A stretch of DNA of 64,000 nt, taken from Armatimonadetes bacterium Uphvl-Ar1. GTDB lineage: Bacteria > Armatimonadota > Fimbriimonadia > Fimbriimonadales > Fimbriimonadaceae. This document shows, one piece after another, positions 34,226 to 42,043 of the stretch (position 1 is the first letter of the stretch; the number at the start of each line of letters is the position of its first letter). Where the stretch lies: contig CP021423.1 in the NCBI GenBank assembly GCA_002162075.1, forward strand, positions 496,001 to 560,000. Direction: 5' to 3'. The position numbers were made by a program, and so were the translations under genes. The notes below the pieces were generated by a model that was given only the letters and a program-made list of their open reading frames with translations, was not told the origin of the DNA and did not search any database.

Positions 34226-35263
34226 TTATGTGCGAGCATATCCTCCGGAGTGCTTGATGACGTGACCGTCAAGTTCGAGCATGGTGAGTTCGGCAAGGAG
34301 TTCTTGGGTGGTGAGTCCGGTTTCGGCAGAGATGGATTCGAGGGGGATGGCTTCTGAGCCGAGCAAGTGGAGGATGAGAGCTTGGGTTTCTGGGAGTTCA
34401 TCGAATTTTTGGCTACTGAGATCGAATTGGATATTGAGGTCGGCGAGGATTTGGTCGGGGTGATCGACGAGGGTTGCTCCATCGCGGATGAGTTGGTGGG
34501 AGCCCCGGTAGTTGTCGAGACTGATGCTTCCGGGGACGACGTAGAGGGGACGGTTGAGATTTGCGGCGTGGGTGGCGGTGTTGAGGGAGCCGCTGGGGAG
34601 GGGGGCTTCAATGACAAGGAGAACGTCCACAAGAGCAGCGAGGATAGCATTTCGCGCGAGGAGTGAATCTCGGGATGTGGGGGTTCCGATGGCGTAGGGG
34701 CTGATCAGACAGCCGTTTGTGGTCATGCGTTGAAAATGCTCAGCGTGGCGTGGCGGTTGGGCCCTATCCAAGCCGCAGGGAAGAACGCAAACAGTAGGCT
34801 TATTGACGTTGAGGGCTCCGAGGTGGGCGGCGATATCGATTCCAAACGCTCCTCCGGAGACGATGGTGCACCCAGCGAGGGCGAGGTGCTCGGCAAATTT
34901 TTGGGCGATGGCTTTGCCTTGGGTTGTTGCTCGGCGAGTGCCGACGATACCGACTTTTGGGTTATTGAGGGGTTCGACTTGGCCTTTTGCAAAGAGGAGT
35001 CGTGGTTGATTAGGGACTTGTTGGAGAGACTCAGGATAGTCTTTGGGGTGGAGAATGGTGACGCCATCGGCGAAGGCTTTCGTGATTGTGTCGGCTTTGG
35101 TTGAGGTGATCCGGTGGCGTTCGGCATCGGTGAGCTTGGGCCAGGAGAGAAAGAGATCAGTTGGGTCTAAATCAGTTGGCCGAAGAGTTTGGAGAAACTC
35201 TTCGGCCTTGGTTGGGTTGAGCGATGCGGCAGTGAAGACTTGCCAGAAACGCTCGGGGTACAT
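34226..35263 (-). CDS. dprA: DNA-processing protein DprA (Smf)
   Basis: 345 residues. The Rossmann-like DprA core is seen in NPKVGIVGTRRATTQGKAIA, CTIVSGGAFGIDIAAHLGAL, CVLPCGLDRAQPPRHAEHF, LLARNAILAALVDVLLVIEA and LYVVPGSISLDNYRGSHQLI. An N-terminal SAM-like region and a C-terminal winged helix (LESISAETGLTTQELLAELT) complete the family architecture. DprA loads RecA on incoming single-stranded DNA in natural transformation. It starts 8 bp after the PQQ-repeat gene. Confidence 0.92.
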   Translation of the reverse strand: MYPERFWQVFTAASLNPTKAEEFLQTLRPTDLDPTDLFLSWPKLTDAERHRITSTKADTITKAFADGVTILHPKDYPESLQQVPNQPRLLFAKGQVEPLNNPKVGIVGTRRATTQGKAIAQKFAEHLALAGCTIVSGGAFGIDIAAHLGALNVNKPTVCVLPCGLDRAQPPRHAEHFQRMTTNGCLISPYAIGTPTSRDSLLARNAILAALVDVLLVIEAPLPSGSLNTATHAANLNRPLYVVPGSISLDNYRGSHQLIRDGATLVDHPDQILADLNIQFDLSSQKFDELPETQALILHLLGSEAIPLESISAETGLTTQELLAELTMLELDGHVIKHSGGYART

Positions 35264-35271
35264 GGTTTGGT

Positions 35272-36906
35272 TTAGGAGCCGTCGCCGCCGCGACCACCGC
35301 CACCGCCACCGAGACCACCTTGATTATTGTTGGTTGTTCCGGTCGGAGGGCTACCTAGGGGAGCCAGTGAGTTGTCGATCACGATGCTGAAATCCTTTTT
35401 GATTTGGTTCCCAAGCCAGTCGGAGGCTGTGACGCTGATCGTTGCTCGACCGTTGGCAATTTGTGGATTTGCACCTCGGGTAATGATCAGAATGCTTAGG
35501 AAACCATCATTGGTGAGGCGATGAACGTACTCTTTGCTGTTCACCATAACTTTGACACTGTCGGGGTTGATGCCGATGCCAAGGTCTTCGAGTTTGAAGA
35601 TCATTTCCATCGGCGCCTTTCCGGCAATTTCGTTTCCGGCGAATGGCCAGAGCATTTCGACGTTAGGCGGGGTGAGGTCTACTCCGAGGTCTCGGTCGAA
35701 CATGAGGAGACTTGCGTCTCGGGTGAGTACGAAGAGCGAGTTCCCGCTCAAAGCAGCGAATCCGGCGACGAGGGTGTAGTTGCGGGTTTGAGTTTGGGTT
35801 TGCGCTTGACCACCACCGCCTGGGCCAGCATCTCCGCCTAATCCTCCGGTATTTCCGCCATCTCCGCCAATTCCCCCAGGGCCGCCTGAAGGACCAGCAG
35901 CGGCGGCAGACTGAGCGGCTTGTCGGACGATTGGTGAAATCACATAGCTCCAGACGGAAGTTCCGGACTTCGGATCGATCAGGTTAATGGCACCATTTGC
36001 AGTTGGCACTTGAACCATATTGCCAACGAAACTGGGCGAACCTGCAGGCACGCCTACTGAAGCGGGTTTGCCGAACATGGGCCGACCGTTGGTATTGAGA
36101 AGATAAAGCTCTCCGTTAGCTGTCAAGGTTGCGATTCCTGAATCGGATGCGGCGGGTTTGCCGATTAGATCTCGACCGAGATTTTCTTGCCAGATGGCAG
36201 AGCCGGAGCTGGCACGAACACAGATCACGAAGTTGGAGGAATTGACGTAGATGCGGTCGTTGAAAATTGTGAAGTTGCCAGTTGGTTTGAGTGACCGGAA
36301 ATCAACGTCCCACTTTGCCCGGGCACTGCTGGTATCGAATGAGACCATTCGACCTCTTGCGGTTGTGTAAATGACCTGGTCGCCAAAGGCCGCGATGTCG
36401 TCGTGGATCACGGCGGGGCTTGTGAATGGCGCGCCGGCTGGAGCACCAGTGGCACTGTCCACGAAGACGAGGTTTTGCTTATTTGTAACGAACCCGACGG
36501 TGTTTCCTGAGACAACAGCGTTGCTGGTGATCGGTGCATCAGCGACATATTGCCATTTGAGTTGGCCAGTGTTGGCGTCGATGGCGTAGAGACCTTTTTC
36601 ATCTCCTGCGGCGTAAACCGTGTTTCCGGAGAGGGTGCACCCATTGGAGAAACTTCCGGCGATTGGTTCACCTGAGGGATAGCGCCAATTGAGATTTCCG
36701 GTCGCTTTATTGAGGCTATAAACCCGGCCACCAACAGCGACGATAACATTGTCGCCAAGGAATTGCGGAGTTCCGCTCGGGGAAGCTTTTGCGGATTCGG
36801 CCCATCGCCAAGCGAGGGGAGTTGGGCCGGTTATATCGGCCATGGCGTTGGCGAAGATCGCCGCAAGGGCAATTCCAGGGAGGGCTCTCAGAATCAATCG
36901 CATCAT
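35272..36906 (-). CDS. Exported PQQ-like beta-propeller protein with glycine-rich segments
   Basis: 544 residues with a signal peptide (MRLILRALPGIALAAIFANA, cut near MADI). Repeats of BamB/PQQ type: VGGRVYSLNKATGNLNWRYP, DEKGLYAIDANTGQLKWQYV, TARGRMVSFDTSSARAKWDV, SSNFVICVRASSGSAIWQEN and GAINLIDPKSGTSVWSYV. A glycine-rich linker of about 40 residues (PSGGPGGIGGDGGNTGGLGG) interrupts the array, a beta-sandwich-like domain follows, and the tail is glycine-rich (GGLGGGGGGRGGDGS). No quinoprotein catalytic residues were identified, so a binding or scaffold role is more likely. Confidence 0.78.
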   Translation of the reverse strand: MMRLILRALPGIALAAIFANAMADITGPTPLAWRWAESAKASPSGTPQFLGDNVIVAVGGRVYSLNKATGNLNWRYPSGEPIAGSFSNGCTLSGNTVYAAGDEKGLYAIDANTGQLKWQYVADAPITSNAVVSGNTVGFVTNKQNLVFVDSATGAPAGAPFTSPAVIHDDIAAFGDQVIYTTARGRMVSFDTSSARAKWDVDFRSLKPTGNFTIFNDRIYVNSSNFVICVRASSGSAIWQENLGRDLIGKPAASDSGIATLTANGELYLLNTNGRPMFGKPASVGVPAGSPSFVGNMVQVPTANGAINLIDPKSGTSVWSYVISPIVRQAAQSAAAAGPSGGPGGIGGDGGNTGGLGGDAGPGGGGQAQTQTQTRNYTLVAGFAALSGNSLFVLTRDASLLMFDRDLGVDLTPPNVEMLWPFAGNEIAGKAPMEMIFKLEDLGIGINPDSVKVMVNSKEYVHRLTNDGFLSILIITRGANPQIANGRATISVTASDWLGNQIKKDFSIVIDNSLAPLGSPPTGTTNNNQGGLGGGGGGRGGDGS

Positions 36907-36924
36907 CCAGTTTCCTTTGAGGGT

Positions 36925-36955
36925 GGTCAGTCGGCTGACCCGTTCCGTCAGTATA
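36925..36955 (-). promoter_or_regulatory. Promoter and leader palindrome of the PQQ-repeat gene
   Basis: On the minus strand TATACT (36950-36955) is a -10-like box. About 10 bases later lies the hairpin GGTCAG CCGA CTGACC (36925-36940), then AAAGGA a few bases before the ATG. Unlike many genes here, this one has a normal leader with a Shine-Dalgarno sequence. The palindrome could be an operator. Confidence 0.45.
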
Positions 36956-37059
36956 GCGGTACGGGACGCACAAATTCCACGCTTTTCGGTTCAGTTTAAG
37001 GGACGTACGGAAAGGCGTTAAGGTCACGAGAAAATTGCGAATCGGGATATGATGGGGCA

Positions 37060-37745
37060 GTGCGGCTGGTGTTGTGTTATCACAAGGTGGGGCTGGAATC
37101 GGTTGAAGGTCGGTGGATCAATGTTGCACCGGACACTTTGCGCAAACACATTTCATATTTTTTGCGCCGGGGGTATGGAGTTTTGCCAGCATCCGAGATC
37201 GGGGGAAGGGGGTTGATCGGGCAATTGCGGTGACATTTGATGACGGATTTGTCAGCATGTTGGAGAATGGGCTTCCGGTGCTTGAGGATTTAAAAGTTCC
37301 GGCGACAATATATGCGGTGAGCGAATGCGTTGGGGGCGGAGCGAATTGGGAGGGGAACAGTGGTGAGCCGCTGGCGGATTGGAGCGCATTGAGATATGCG
37401 CAGCAAATGGGAATGGAAATTGGGAATCATACGGCGACGCATACGAGTTTTTCGCAACTTAATCAGTCCGGGCAGGTCGCAGAGATTCGTAAGTGCCATG
37501 AACGACTAGTTGCCGAAGGGCTTGATCCGCGGACATTTTGTTTGCCTTATGGTCATTACACGAATTTTTCATCGACGGCAATTGCAGAGGCGGGTTACGA
37601 GACAGGATTTACGGTTGAGAAAAGATGGATCAGTGACCGGGACGATCGGCGGTTGTTGCCGAGGTTTGCGATGAGTTACGGCGATGCTGTTCCGGGCCTT
37701 TTGTACAAGCTGTTTATTCGTCCTCGGATTCAAGGCCAGCGCTGA
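37060..37745 (+). CDS. Polysaccharide deacetylase, interrupted by a one-base frameshift
   Basis: From GTG 37060 the frame reads VRLVLCYHKVGLESVEGRWI and HISYFLRRGYGVLPASEIGG, a normal start for the family, and then stops at TGA near 37233. The catalytic part (AIAVTFDDGFVSMLENGLPV, then MEIGNHTATHTSFSQLN, TFCLPYGHYTN) is in the -1 frame. The two join in the G5-AA-G5 stretch 37201-37212 if one base is missing. The intact product would be about 228 residues with the TFDDG and HTxxH motifs that bind metal in NodB-type carbohydrate esterases. TATGAT six bases before the GTG predicts a leaderless mRNA. No signal peptide is seen. Confidence 0.82.
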
Positions 37746-37757
37746 TCGGGTCCTTGG

Positions 37758-37786
37758 TTGTAGTTTTGAGATAGGAGTGGTAATAT
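37758..37786 (+). promoter_or_regulatory. tRNA-Ile promoter
   Basis: TTGTAG (37758-37763), a 17-bp spacer, and TAATAT (37781-37786), 14 nt upstream of the tRNA 5' end: normal sigma-70-type geometry. Confidence 0.55.
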
Positions 37787-37800
37787 CTGTCCCTCTGACC

Positions 37801-37877
<77 letters not shown>

Positions 37878-38057
37878 ATTAAGTTTGGTTGCAATAAGTG
37901 TTTGTGACCCCTTGCGCGAGAATCTCAACGGATCAGAAAGAGAGATGGGCTTGCGCCGACCCGGTTCCGACCATTGCCTCGGTGAACCGAAGTTGACCAA
38001 GACCGGCAATCGTGCGTTTGCTTGTGCAGCGAATGCAACCCTTGAGACAATCGAAAA
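37878..38057 (+). other. Long leader region of the DEAD-box helicase gene
   Basis: 180 bp with no gene. It contains a self-complementary stretch (CGGTTC near 37970 with GAACCG about 20 nt later). Long structured leaders are common on cold-shock helicase genes elsewhere, and one could be present here. No clear promoter boxes were identified; part may be read-through from the tRNA promoter. Confidence 0.35.
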
Positions 38058-40100
38058 ATGAACGAAACAGTAAGCAGTGGCTTTGTGGCGCTTGGCGTCC
38101 ACAAGAATTTGGCGTGGCGCCTTGAGCAGCATGGGATTATTATTCCGACACCGATTCAAGCGGGATCCATCCCGGTCGCGTTGGGTGGACAAGACGTCAT
38201 TGGGTTGGCGCAGACCGGCACCGGAAAAACATTGGCCTTTGGCATTCCGATGTCATTGAGTTTGGGCCGGGGCAAAGTGGGATTGGTTCTGGCACCGACC
38301 CGCGAACTTGCGCAACAGATTTGTGAAAGTTTGGCGATTTTAGATATGCAAACCGTGTTGGTGGTTGGTGGTTCACCGATGGGCCGACAAGTCCGCGAAT
38401 TGCGAATGCCTCACGATGTTGTTGTTGCAACGCCTGGACGCTTGATGGATCACATGCGGCAAAAGACGTACCGTTTGAACCGCGTTCAAATTGTTGTTTT
38501 GGACGAGGCAGACCGGATGCTCGACATGGGATTTGCACCGGATATTGAGCAGATTTTGGCGGCCAGTCCGGATGAGCGGCAGACGATGCTCTTTTCGGCG
38601 ACGATGCCGAGTGAAATTGACGAGTTATCGGGCAAATATTTGCGTTCCCCGGAGCGCATTGAGGTTGCACCCCAGGGTTCGGCGAGCGAATTGGTTGACC
38701 AGGAGTTGGTTTATTTGCGGCATGAAGCGAAGTTTGAAGCTTTGAACGACGCACTCAGCAAGGCAGAGGGAACGGTTCTTGTGTTCACGCGGACGCGTCA
38801 CGGCGCACGAAAATTGGCTTTGGGTTTGCGCGAGTGGGGACACACGGCAGCGGAAATCCATGCCGATCGGACTTTGGCCCAGCGACGCGAGGCCCTTGGC
38901 GGATTCAAGAATGGTCGTTATCGAATTCTTGTGGCAACAGATATTGCCGCACGCGGAATTGACGTTAAGGACATCTCCTTGGTTGTGAATTACGACGTTC
39001 CGGAGCACGCCGAAGATTATGTTCACCGGATTGGCCGAACTGGTCGCGCAGGTGCGAAGGGTCGTTCAGTGACTTTGGCACTGACTAACCAAAAGCGTTT
39101 AATTCGGAACATTGAGCGAGTGATGGGAGATCGGATCAAGGAAGTTCGAGAAGTTTTGGCAGATTTAGAGCCTCATGCGGTTTATCACCGAGAGCGACCG
39201 GTCCAAGATGAGCACGAAATGGATCGTCCGGTTCGACAAGAACGGGAAAATCGTCCTTCACGGCAAGAGCGAGATGAACGGCACGAACGCGGTCGGTTTG
39301 AGCGACCGGATCGATCGACTGCGCGGAATCGAGATGACCGACCTGCACCGAAGAATCGGGAGCGATTTGAACGAAATGATCTACCGATGAGGGATGATTC
39401 TCGGCCAGAGCGGTTTGAGCGAAACGACCGACCAGCACAATTTGATGGTCGAGAGCGCAATGATCGTCCCCAGCGATTTGAGCAAGACGCTCGTCCAGAG
39501 CGCGGAGAATGGAACAATCGAGAGCGCAATTCTCGTGGTAATGAGAATCGTGGCTTTGAGCCTCGCGGACGAGATGATCGTGGGTTTGATAATCGGGGAT
39601 CGGATTCCCGAGGTTTCCAGGATCGAGAATTTAACGATCGTGGTCGTGATGATCGGCGCAATGATCATCCCGCTTGGAATCAATTTGACCGACCGCAAGG
39701 CGATGATCGGGGTAGCTACTCTGACAACCGTCGGCGTGATGAGCGACCGGATTACAGCCGTGGTCCGGGCGAAGTTCGGCGAAAGGTCACCCAAGGGAAA
39801 AATGGTCGGAAGTTTGTCACCGAGCGACCGGAAAAGCGCAAGACGTGGAACAAGGGTCCGGTTGATAAAGTTCGGCGGCAGAAAGGCGATGTCCTTTCTC
39901 CGAACGAGCGTTCCGGTGGTGCGCGTGAACTCTTGATTCCTGAATCGGGCGCTGAGGGTGTGAAAAAGGGTCATCGCAAGGGCGGCTTTGAAGCTTCGGC
40001 TCCGCCGAAGAAAGCTCGACACCGCGATGGCGGAAAAGTTGGCGGCAAGCCGGCTTGGGTCGGAAAGACAGTGAAGGTTCGCAAGAAAAAGAAGAAGTAA
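38058..40100 (+). CDS. DEAD-box RNA helicase (RhlE-like) with a long disordered Arg/Asp/Gly-rich tail
   Basis: 680 residues. The first about 375 form the helicase core: Q-motif region (IIIPTPIQAGSIPVALGG), motif I AQTGTGKT, Ia PTRELAQQ, II VLDEADRMLDMGF, III SATMP, IV-V (LVFTRTRHGARKL; VATDIAARGIDVKD) and VI HRIGRTGRAGAKG. From about 375 to the end is a low-complexity tail of R-x-D, R-F-E-R-N-D and R-G-F repeats, then a Lys-rich end (KTVKVRKKKKK). Such tails bind RNA and can drive condensate formation. It unwinds short duplexes in ribosome assembly or mRNA turnover. A strong convergent terminator follows. Confidence 0.93.
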   Translation: MNETVSSGFVALGVHKNLAWRLEQHGIIIPTPIQAGSIPVALGGQDVIGLAQTGTGKTLAFGIPMSLSLGRGKVGLVLAPTRELAQQICESLAILDMQTVLVVGGSPMGRQVRELRMPHDVVVATPGRLMDHMRQKTYRLNRVQIVVLDEADRMLDMGFAPDIEQILAASPDERQTMLFSATMPSEIDELSGKYLRSPERIEVAPQGSASELVDQELVYLRHEAKFEALNDALSKAEGTVLVFTRTRHGARKLALGLREWGHTAAEIHADRTLAQRREALGGFKNGRYRILVATDIAARGIDVKDISLVVNYDVPEHAEDYVHRIGRTGRAGAKGRSVTLALTNQKRLIRNIERVMGDRIKEVREVLADLEPHAVYHRERPVQDEHEMDRPVRQERENRPSRQERDERHERGRFERPDRSTARNRDDRPAPKNRERFERNDLPMRDDSRPERFERNDRPAQFDGRERNDRPQRFEQDARPERGEWNNRERNSRGNENRGFEPRGRDDRGFDNRGSDSRGFQDREFNDRGRDDRRNDHPAWNQFDRPQGDDRGSYSDNRRRDERPDYSRGPGEVRRKVTQGKNGRKFVTERPEKRKTWNKGPVDKVRRQKGDVLSPNERSGGARELLIPESGAEGVKKGHRKGGFEASAPPKKARHRDGGKVGGKPAWVGKTVKVRKKKKK

Positions 40101-40122
40101 CGAACTGAGTTCGATTCCAACT

Positions 40123-40159
40123 GAAGTCCGCTTCTGAGTTTTACTTAGAAGCGGACTTC
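40123..40159. terminator. Bidirectional terminator between helicase and VOC genes
   Basis: GAAGTCCGCTTCT (40123-40135) and AGAAGCGGACTTC (40147-40159) form a perfect 13-bp stem that can extend inward, followed by GTTTCTTAT on the plus strand. It lies between convergent genes and can serve both. Confidence 0.85.
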
Positions 40160-40171
40160 GTTTCTTATCTG

Positions 40172-40621
40172 TTAGTCTGGAATGATAAGTTTGTGCGATT
40201 CACCACTCCAATGCGGGACGCCATTCGGAGAGCCTCGGCGGTCAAGGAATAGTTCAAGACCGGTTCCTTCGGGATCGTTAAAGTATATGGCCCAAGATAT
40301 TCCGTGGTCCACGGCAGAGAATTGGATATTTGAGGAGCGAAGTCTGCGGGCAAAGCCATAGAGTTCTTCTTCGGAATTGACTTCGAATGCGATGTGATAG
40401 AGTTTCTGGGAAGCTGAGGAGAATTGAGTTGGCGTTTGCTGCAGGGCCAACGTGTGATGAGTTGTTTCGTTGGTTAGGAATACAAACGTGCCAAGATCGT
40501 CACTCACGGTCATTCCAAAGAGTTCTTCGTAGAACGGCTTGACCGATTTGATGTCATTGACTTTGAGGTGAACGTGGGACAGTTTTGGATAAGCCATAGC
40601 TTGTTTTACGTCTGTCGTCAT
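40172..40621 (-). CDS. VOC (glyoxalase/bleomycin-resistance/dioxygenase) family protein
   Basis: 149 residues, or 141 from the internal ATG at 40597 (MAYPKLSHVHLKV). One VOC module pair: LSHVHLKVNDIKSVKPFYEE with the first metal His, LYHIAFEVNSEEELYGF with the second, and DPEGTGLELFLDRRG with the metal Glu, so a metal site of 2-His-1-Glu type looks intact. Members act on glyoxals, catechols or thiol conjugates; substrate unknown. The ATG at 40621 lies inside the 3' arm of a perfect hairpin, which either controls this start or argues for the ATG at 40597. Last gene of the ECF-sigma cluster. Confidence 0.83.
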   Translation of the reverse strand: MTTDVKQAMAYPKLSHVHLKVNDIKSVKPFYEELFGMTVSDDLGTFVFLTNETTHHTLALQQTPTQFSSASQKLYHIAFEVNSEEELYGFARRLRSSNIQFSAVDHGISWAIYFNDPEGTGLELFLDRRGSPNGVPHWSGESHKLIIPD

Positions 40622-40652
40622 AGACTCCGCCGTTTGGAGGGCGGAGTCTATG
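40619..40652 (-). promoter_or_regulatory. Perfect hairpin over the anti-sigma stop and VOC start
   Basis: On the minus strand CATAGACTCCGCC (40652-40640) and GGCGGAGTCTATG (40631-40619) are perfect complements with an 8-nt loop. The first arm contains the anti-sigma gene's stop codon; the second holds GGAG and the ATG of the VOC gene. Ribosomes finishing the upstream gene would open it, so it may enforce translational coupling. It could also be a terminator, but no U-run follows. Confidence 0.65.
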
Positions 40653-40914
40653 ACTTTGGTGATTCCAGTGATTCGATCTTGGCTCTCAAGCGGCTTTTCG
40701 CATCCTCGGGAACTGGGGCGACTGACTTCGTTTCTTTGAGGATGTCGAGGGTCACTTTGAGGCGGGAGAGGAAGTTACCGCATCCTTGGCATTGCGCGGC
40801 ATGGGCTACGGTATAGAACTTCTTGATTCCGGTGAGTTTTCCGGTTGCCAGGTCTTGGAGGAGGAGTTCCATGTTCTTGCATGGGGGTTGTTCGGCGTTC
40901 TTGTGGAATTTCAT
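40648..40914 (-). CDS. Small zinc-finger anti-sigma factor-like protein
   Basis: 88 residues. A H-x3-C-x2-C zinc site (AHAAQCQGCGNFLSRLKVTL, about residues 38-57) is typical of zinc-finger anti-sigma factors (ZAS/zf-HC2). The downstream helix (RLRAKIESLES) and lack of a membrane segment suggest a soluble, redox- or metal-sensitive regulator. It starts 12 bp after the ECF sigma gene, the usual order for a sigma factor and its anti-sigma partner. Partnership is inferred from position. Confidence 0.78.
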   Translation of the reverse strand: MKFHKNAEQPPCKNMELLLQDLATGKLTGIKKFYTVAHAAQCQGCGNFLSRLKVTLDILKETKSVAPVPEDAKSRLRAKIESLESPKS

Positions 40915-40926
40915 TGTTTTGCTCGG

Positions 40927-41442
40927 TTAATTGGCGGCGATGGCGACCAGTTTTGATCGGAGGATTTTTCGTCCTCGGAACAGACGGGATCGGAGGGTTG
41001 CGGGGGGTATTTCGAGAATCATTGCGACTTCGGCGTAGTCGAGTTCTTCGACGTCACAGAGGATAATGGCTTCTCGATACTCTTCGCTGACTCGGTCAAG
41101 TGCTTCCAGAATCAGGTCGGCTTCAAGTTTTTTGTCAACGGCATGCCAGAAATTGTCTTCGATTGGTTCATTTGAATCATCAAGCGGAGCTTCATTTCTG
41201 GTCTTTGCCTTCCGAACTTGCTGAAAGAACTGATTACGCAAGATTTTGATGAGCCAGCTCTTGGGGAATTTGCCGTCGAAACTTGACCAGGCTCGGAATG
41301 CAATTTCAATTGTTTCGCTGACAAGGTCTTCGGCTTTAGTGGCGTTCCCGGTGAGTCGATTTGCCACGCGGTACAAGAGTTCTAAGTTTTGCTCAAGCAC
41401 CTCACCAGGTGAGTTCTGCTTTCGGCTCGGGGAGATTGGCAT
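40927..41442 (-). CDS. ECF RNA polymerase sigma factor
   Basis: 171 residues, normal for ECF sigma. Region 2: LELLYRVANRLTGNATKAED ... TIEIAFRAWSSFDGKFPKSW, with LIKILRNQFFQQVRK as region 2.4-like. Region 4: ALDRVSEEYREAIILCDVEE ... YAEVAMILEIPPATLRSRLF with the helix-turn-helix that reads the -35 box. Paired with the downstream anti-sigma gene. Likely targets include the neighbouring DM13-type genes. The inducing signal is unknown. Confidence 0.93.
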   Translation of the reverse strand: MPISPSRKQNSPGEVLEQNLELLYRVANRLTGNATKAEDLVSETIEIAFRAWSSFDGKFPKSWLIKILRNQFFQQVRKAKTRNEAPLDDSNEPIEDNFWHAVDKKLEADLILEALDRVSEEYREAIILCDVEELDYAEVAMILEIPPATLRSRLFRGRKILRSKLVAIAAN

Positions 41443-41463
41443 GGCAGTTCAGGTTTAAGATTG

Positions 41464-41497
41464 TGGCTCCTTCCACTAGGGGAAGGAGCCAATTTTT
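41464..41497. terminator. Hairpin between DM13-type gene and ECF sigma gene
   Basis: TGGCTCCTTCC (41464-41474), loop ACTAGG, GGAAGGAGCCA (41481-41491), then ATTTTTT on the plus strand. A perfect 11-bp stem with a U-run only in the plus direction, while both flanking genes are on the minus strand; in that direction it can act as a processing site or partial terminator. Confidence 0.6.
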
Positions 41498-41500
41498 TGA

Positions 41501-41950
41501 TCAGTTCGCTTTGACCGCCTTGGCGAAAGTTGCTTCACCGAGGTTGACTTCAGCGAACGAACACCAGATTTGGACTTTCTTGATGCTTTTGATGTGGCTG
41601 GGAACGATGATGTCTCGATTTTGCTTGTCTCCAGCGATGGTGAGGCGTTGAAGGAGATAGACCGTGCCTTTTTCGTCAACGATTTGCCAGTGGGGGGCTG
41701 GGGAGTTGGGAACGGTGAAATCATCGCTCCACTTGATGTGGGTCTTACCATCTTTGACATAGGTGCTGACGGAGCCTTTGTTGACTTCGATGCCTTTGAA
41801 TTGGCTACTTTTTTGCATCATCATGTCTTGGCTCATTGATGTGAGAGACATTGAGTCGTGATTGTGGGTCGGGGCAACGTTTGCACCGGAAATTGCTACG
41901 GTGTTGACGAATGCGGCGAGTACGATCATGTTTCGGAGTGTGTTGTTCAT
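41501..41950 (-). CDS. Small exported DM13-like protein
   Basis: 149 residues with a signal peptide (LRNMIVLAAFVNTVAISGAN). The mature part has a His/Met-rich start (APTHNHDSMSLTSMSQDMMM), then a domain ending VQIWCSFAEVNLGEATFAKA. That matches the end of the DM13 domain in the next gene (VSVWCERFSVGFGGATLQA), with a conserved W-C pair. DM13 is thought to be an extracellular redox- or electron-transfer-related domain. The Met/His-rich segment could bind copper. Probably secreted or periplasmic, beside a sigma/anti-sigma pair. Confidence 0.7.
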   Translation of the reverse strand: MNNTLRNMIVLAAFVNTVAISGANVAPTHNHDSMSLTSMSQDMMMQKSSQFKGIEVNKGSVSTYVKDGKTHIKWSDDFTVPNSPAPHWQIVDEKGTVYLLQRLTIAGDKQNRDIIVPSHIKSIKKVQIWCSFAEVNLGEATFAKAVKAN

Positions 41951-42043
41951 TGTTTTTTCCTTTTGTTTGTGTTCAAGTTGTTTGCCTGAGGCGTAGTGGG
42001 GCCAAATCGCGGATTTTGAGTCGTTTGAACTGGCCCGGAGTGA

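Noticed and set aside
39185-40022. Long frames of about 150-210 residues on the other strand and frame of the helicase tail
   Set aside because: They arise from the repetitive Arg/Asp codons of the disordered tail; no start signal, low-complexity Ser/Arg content.
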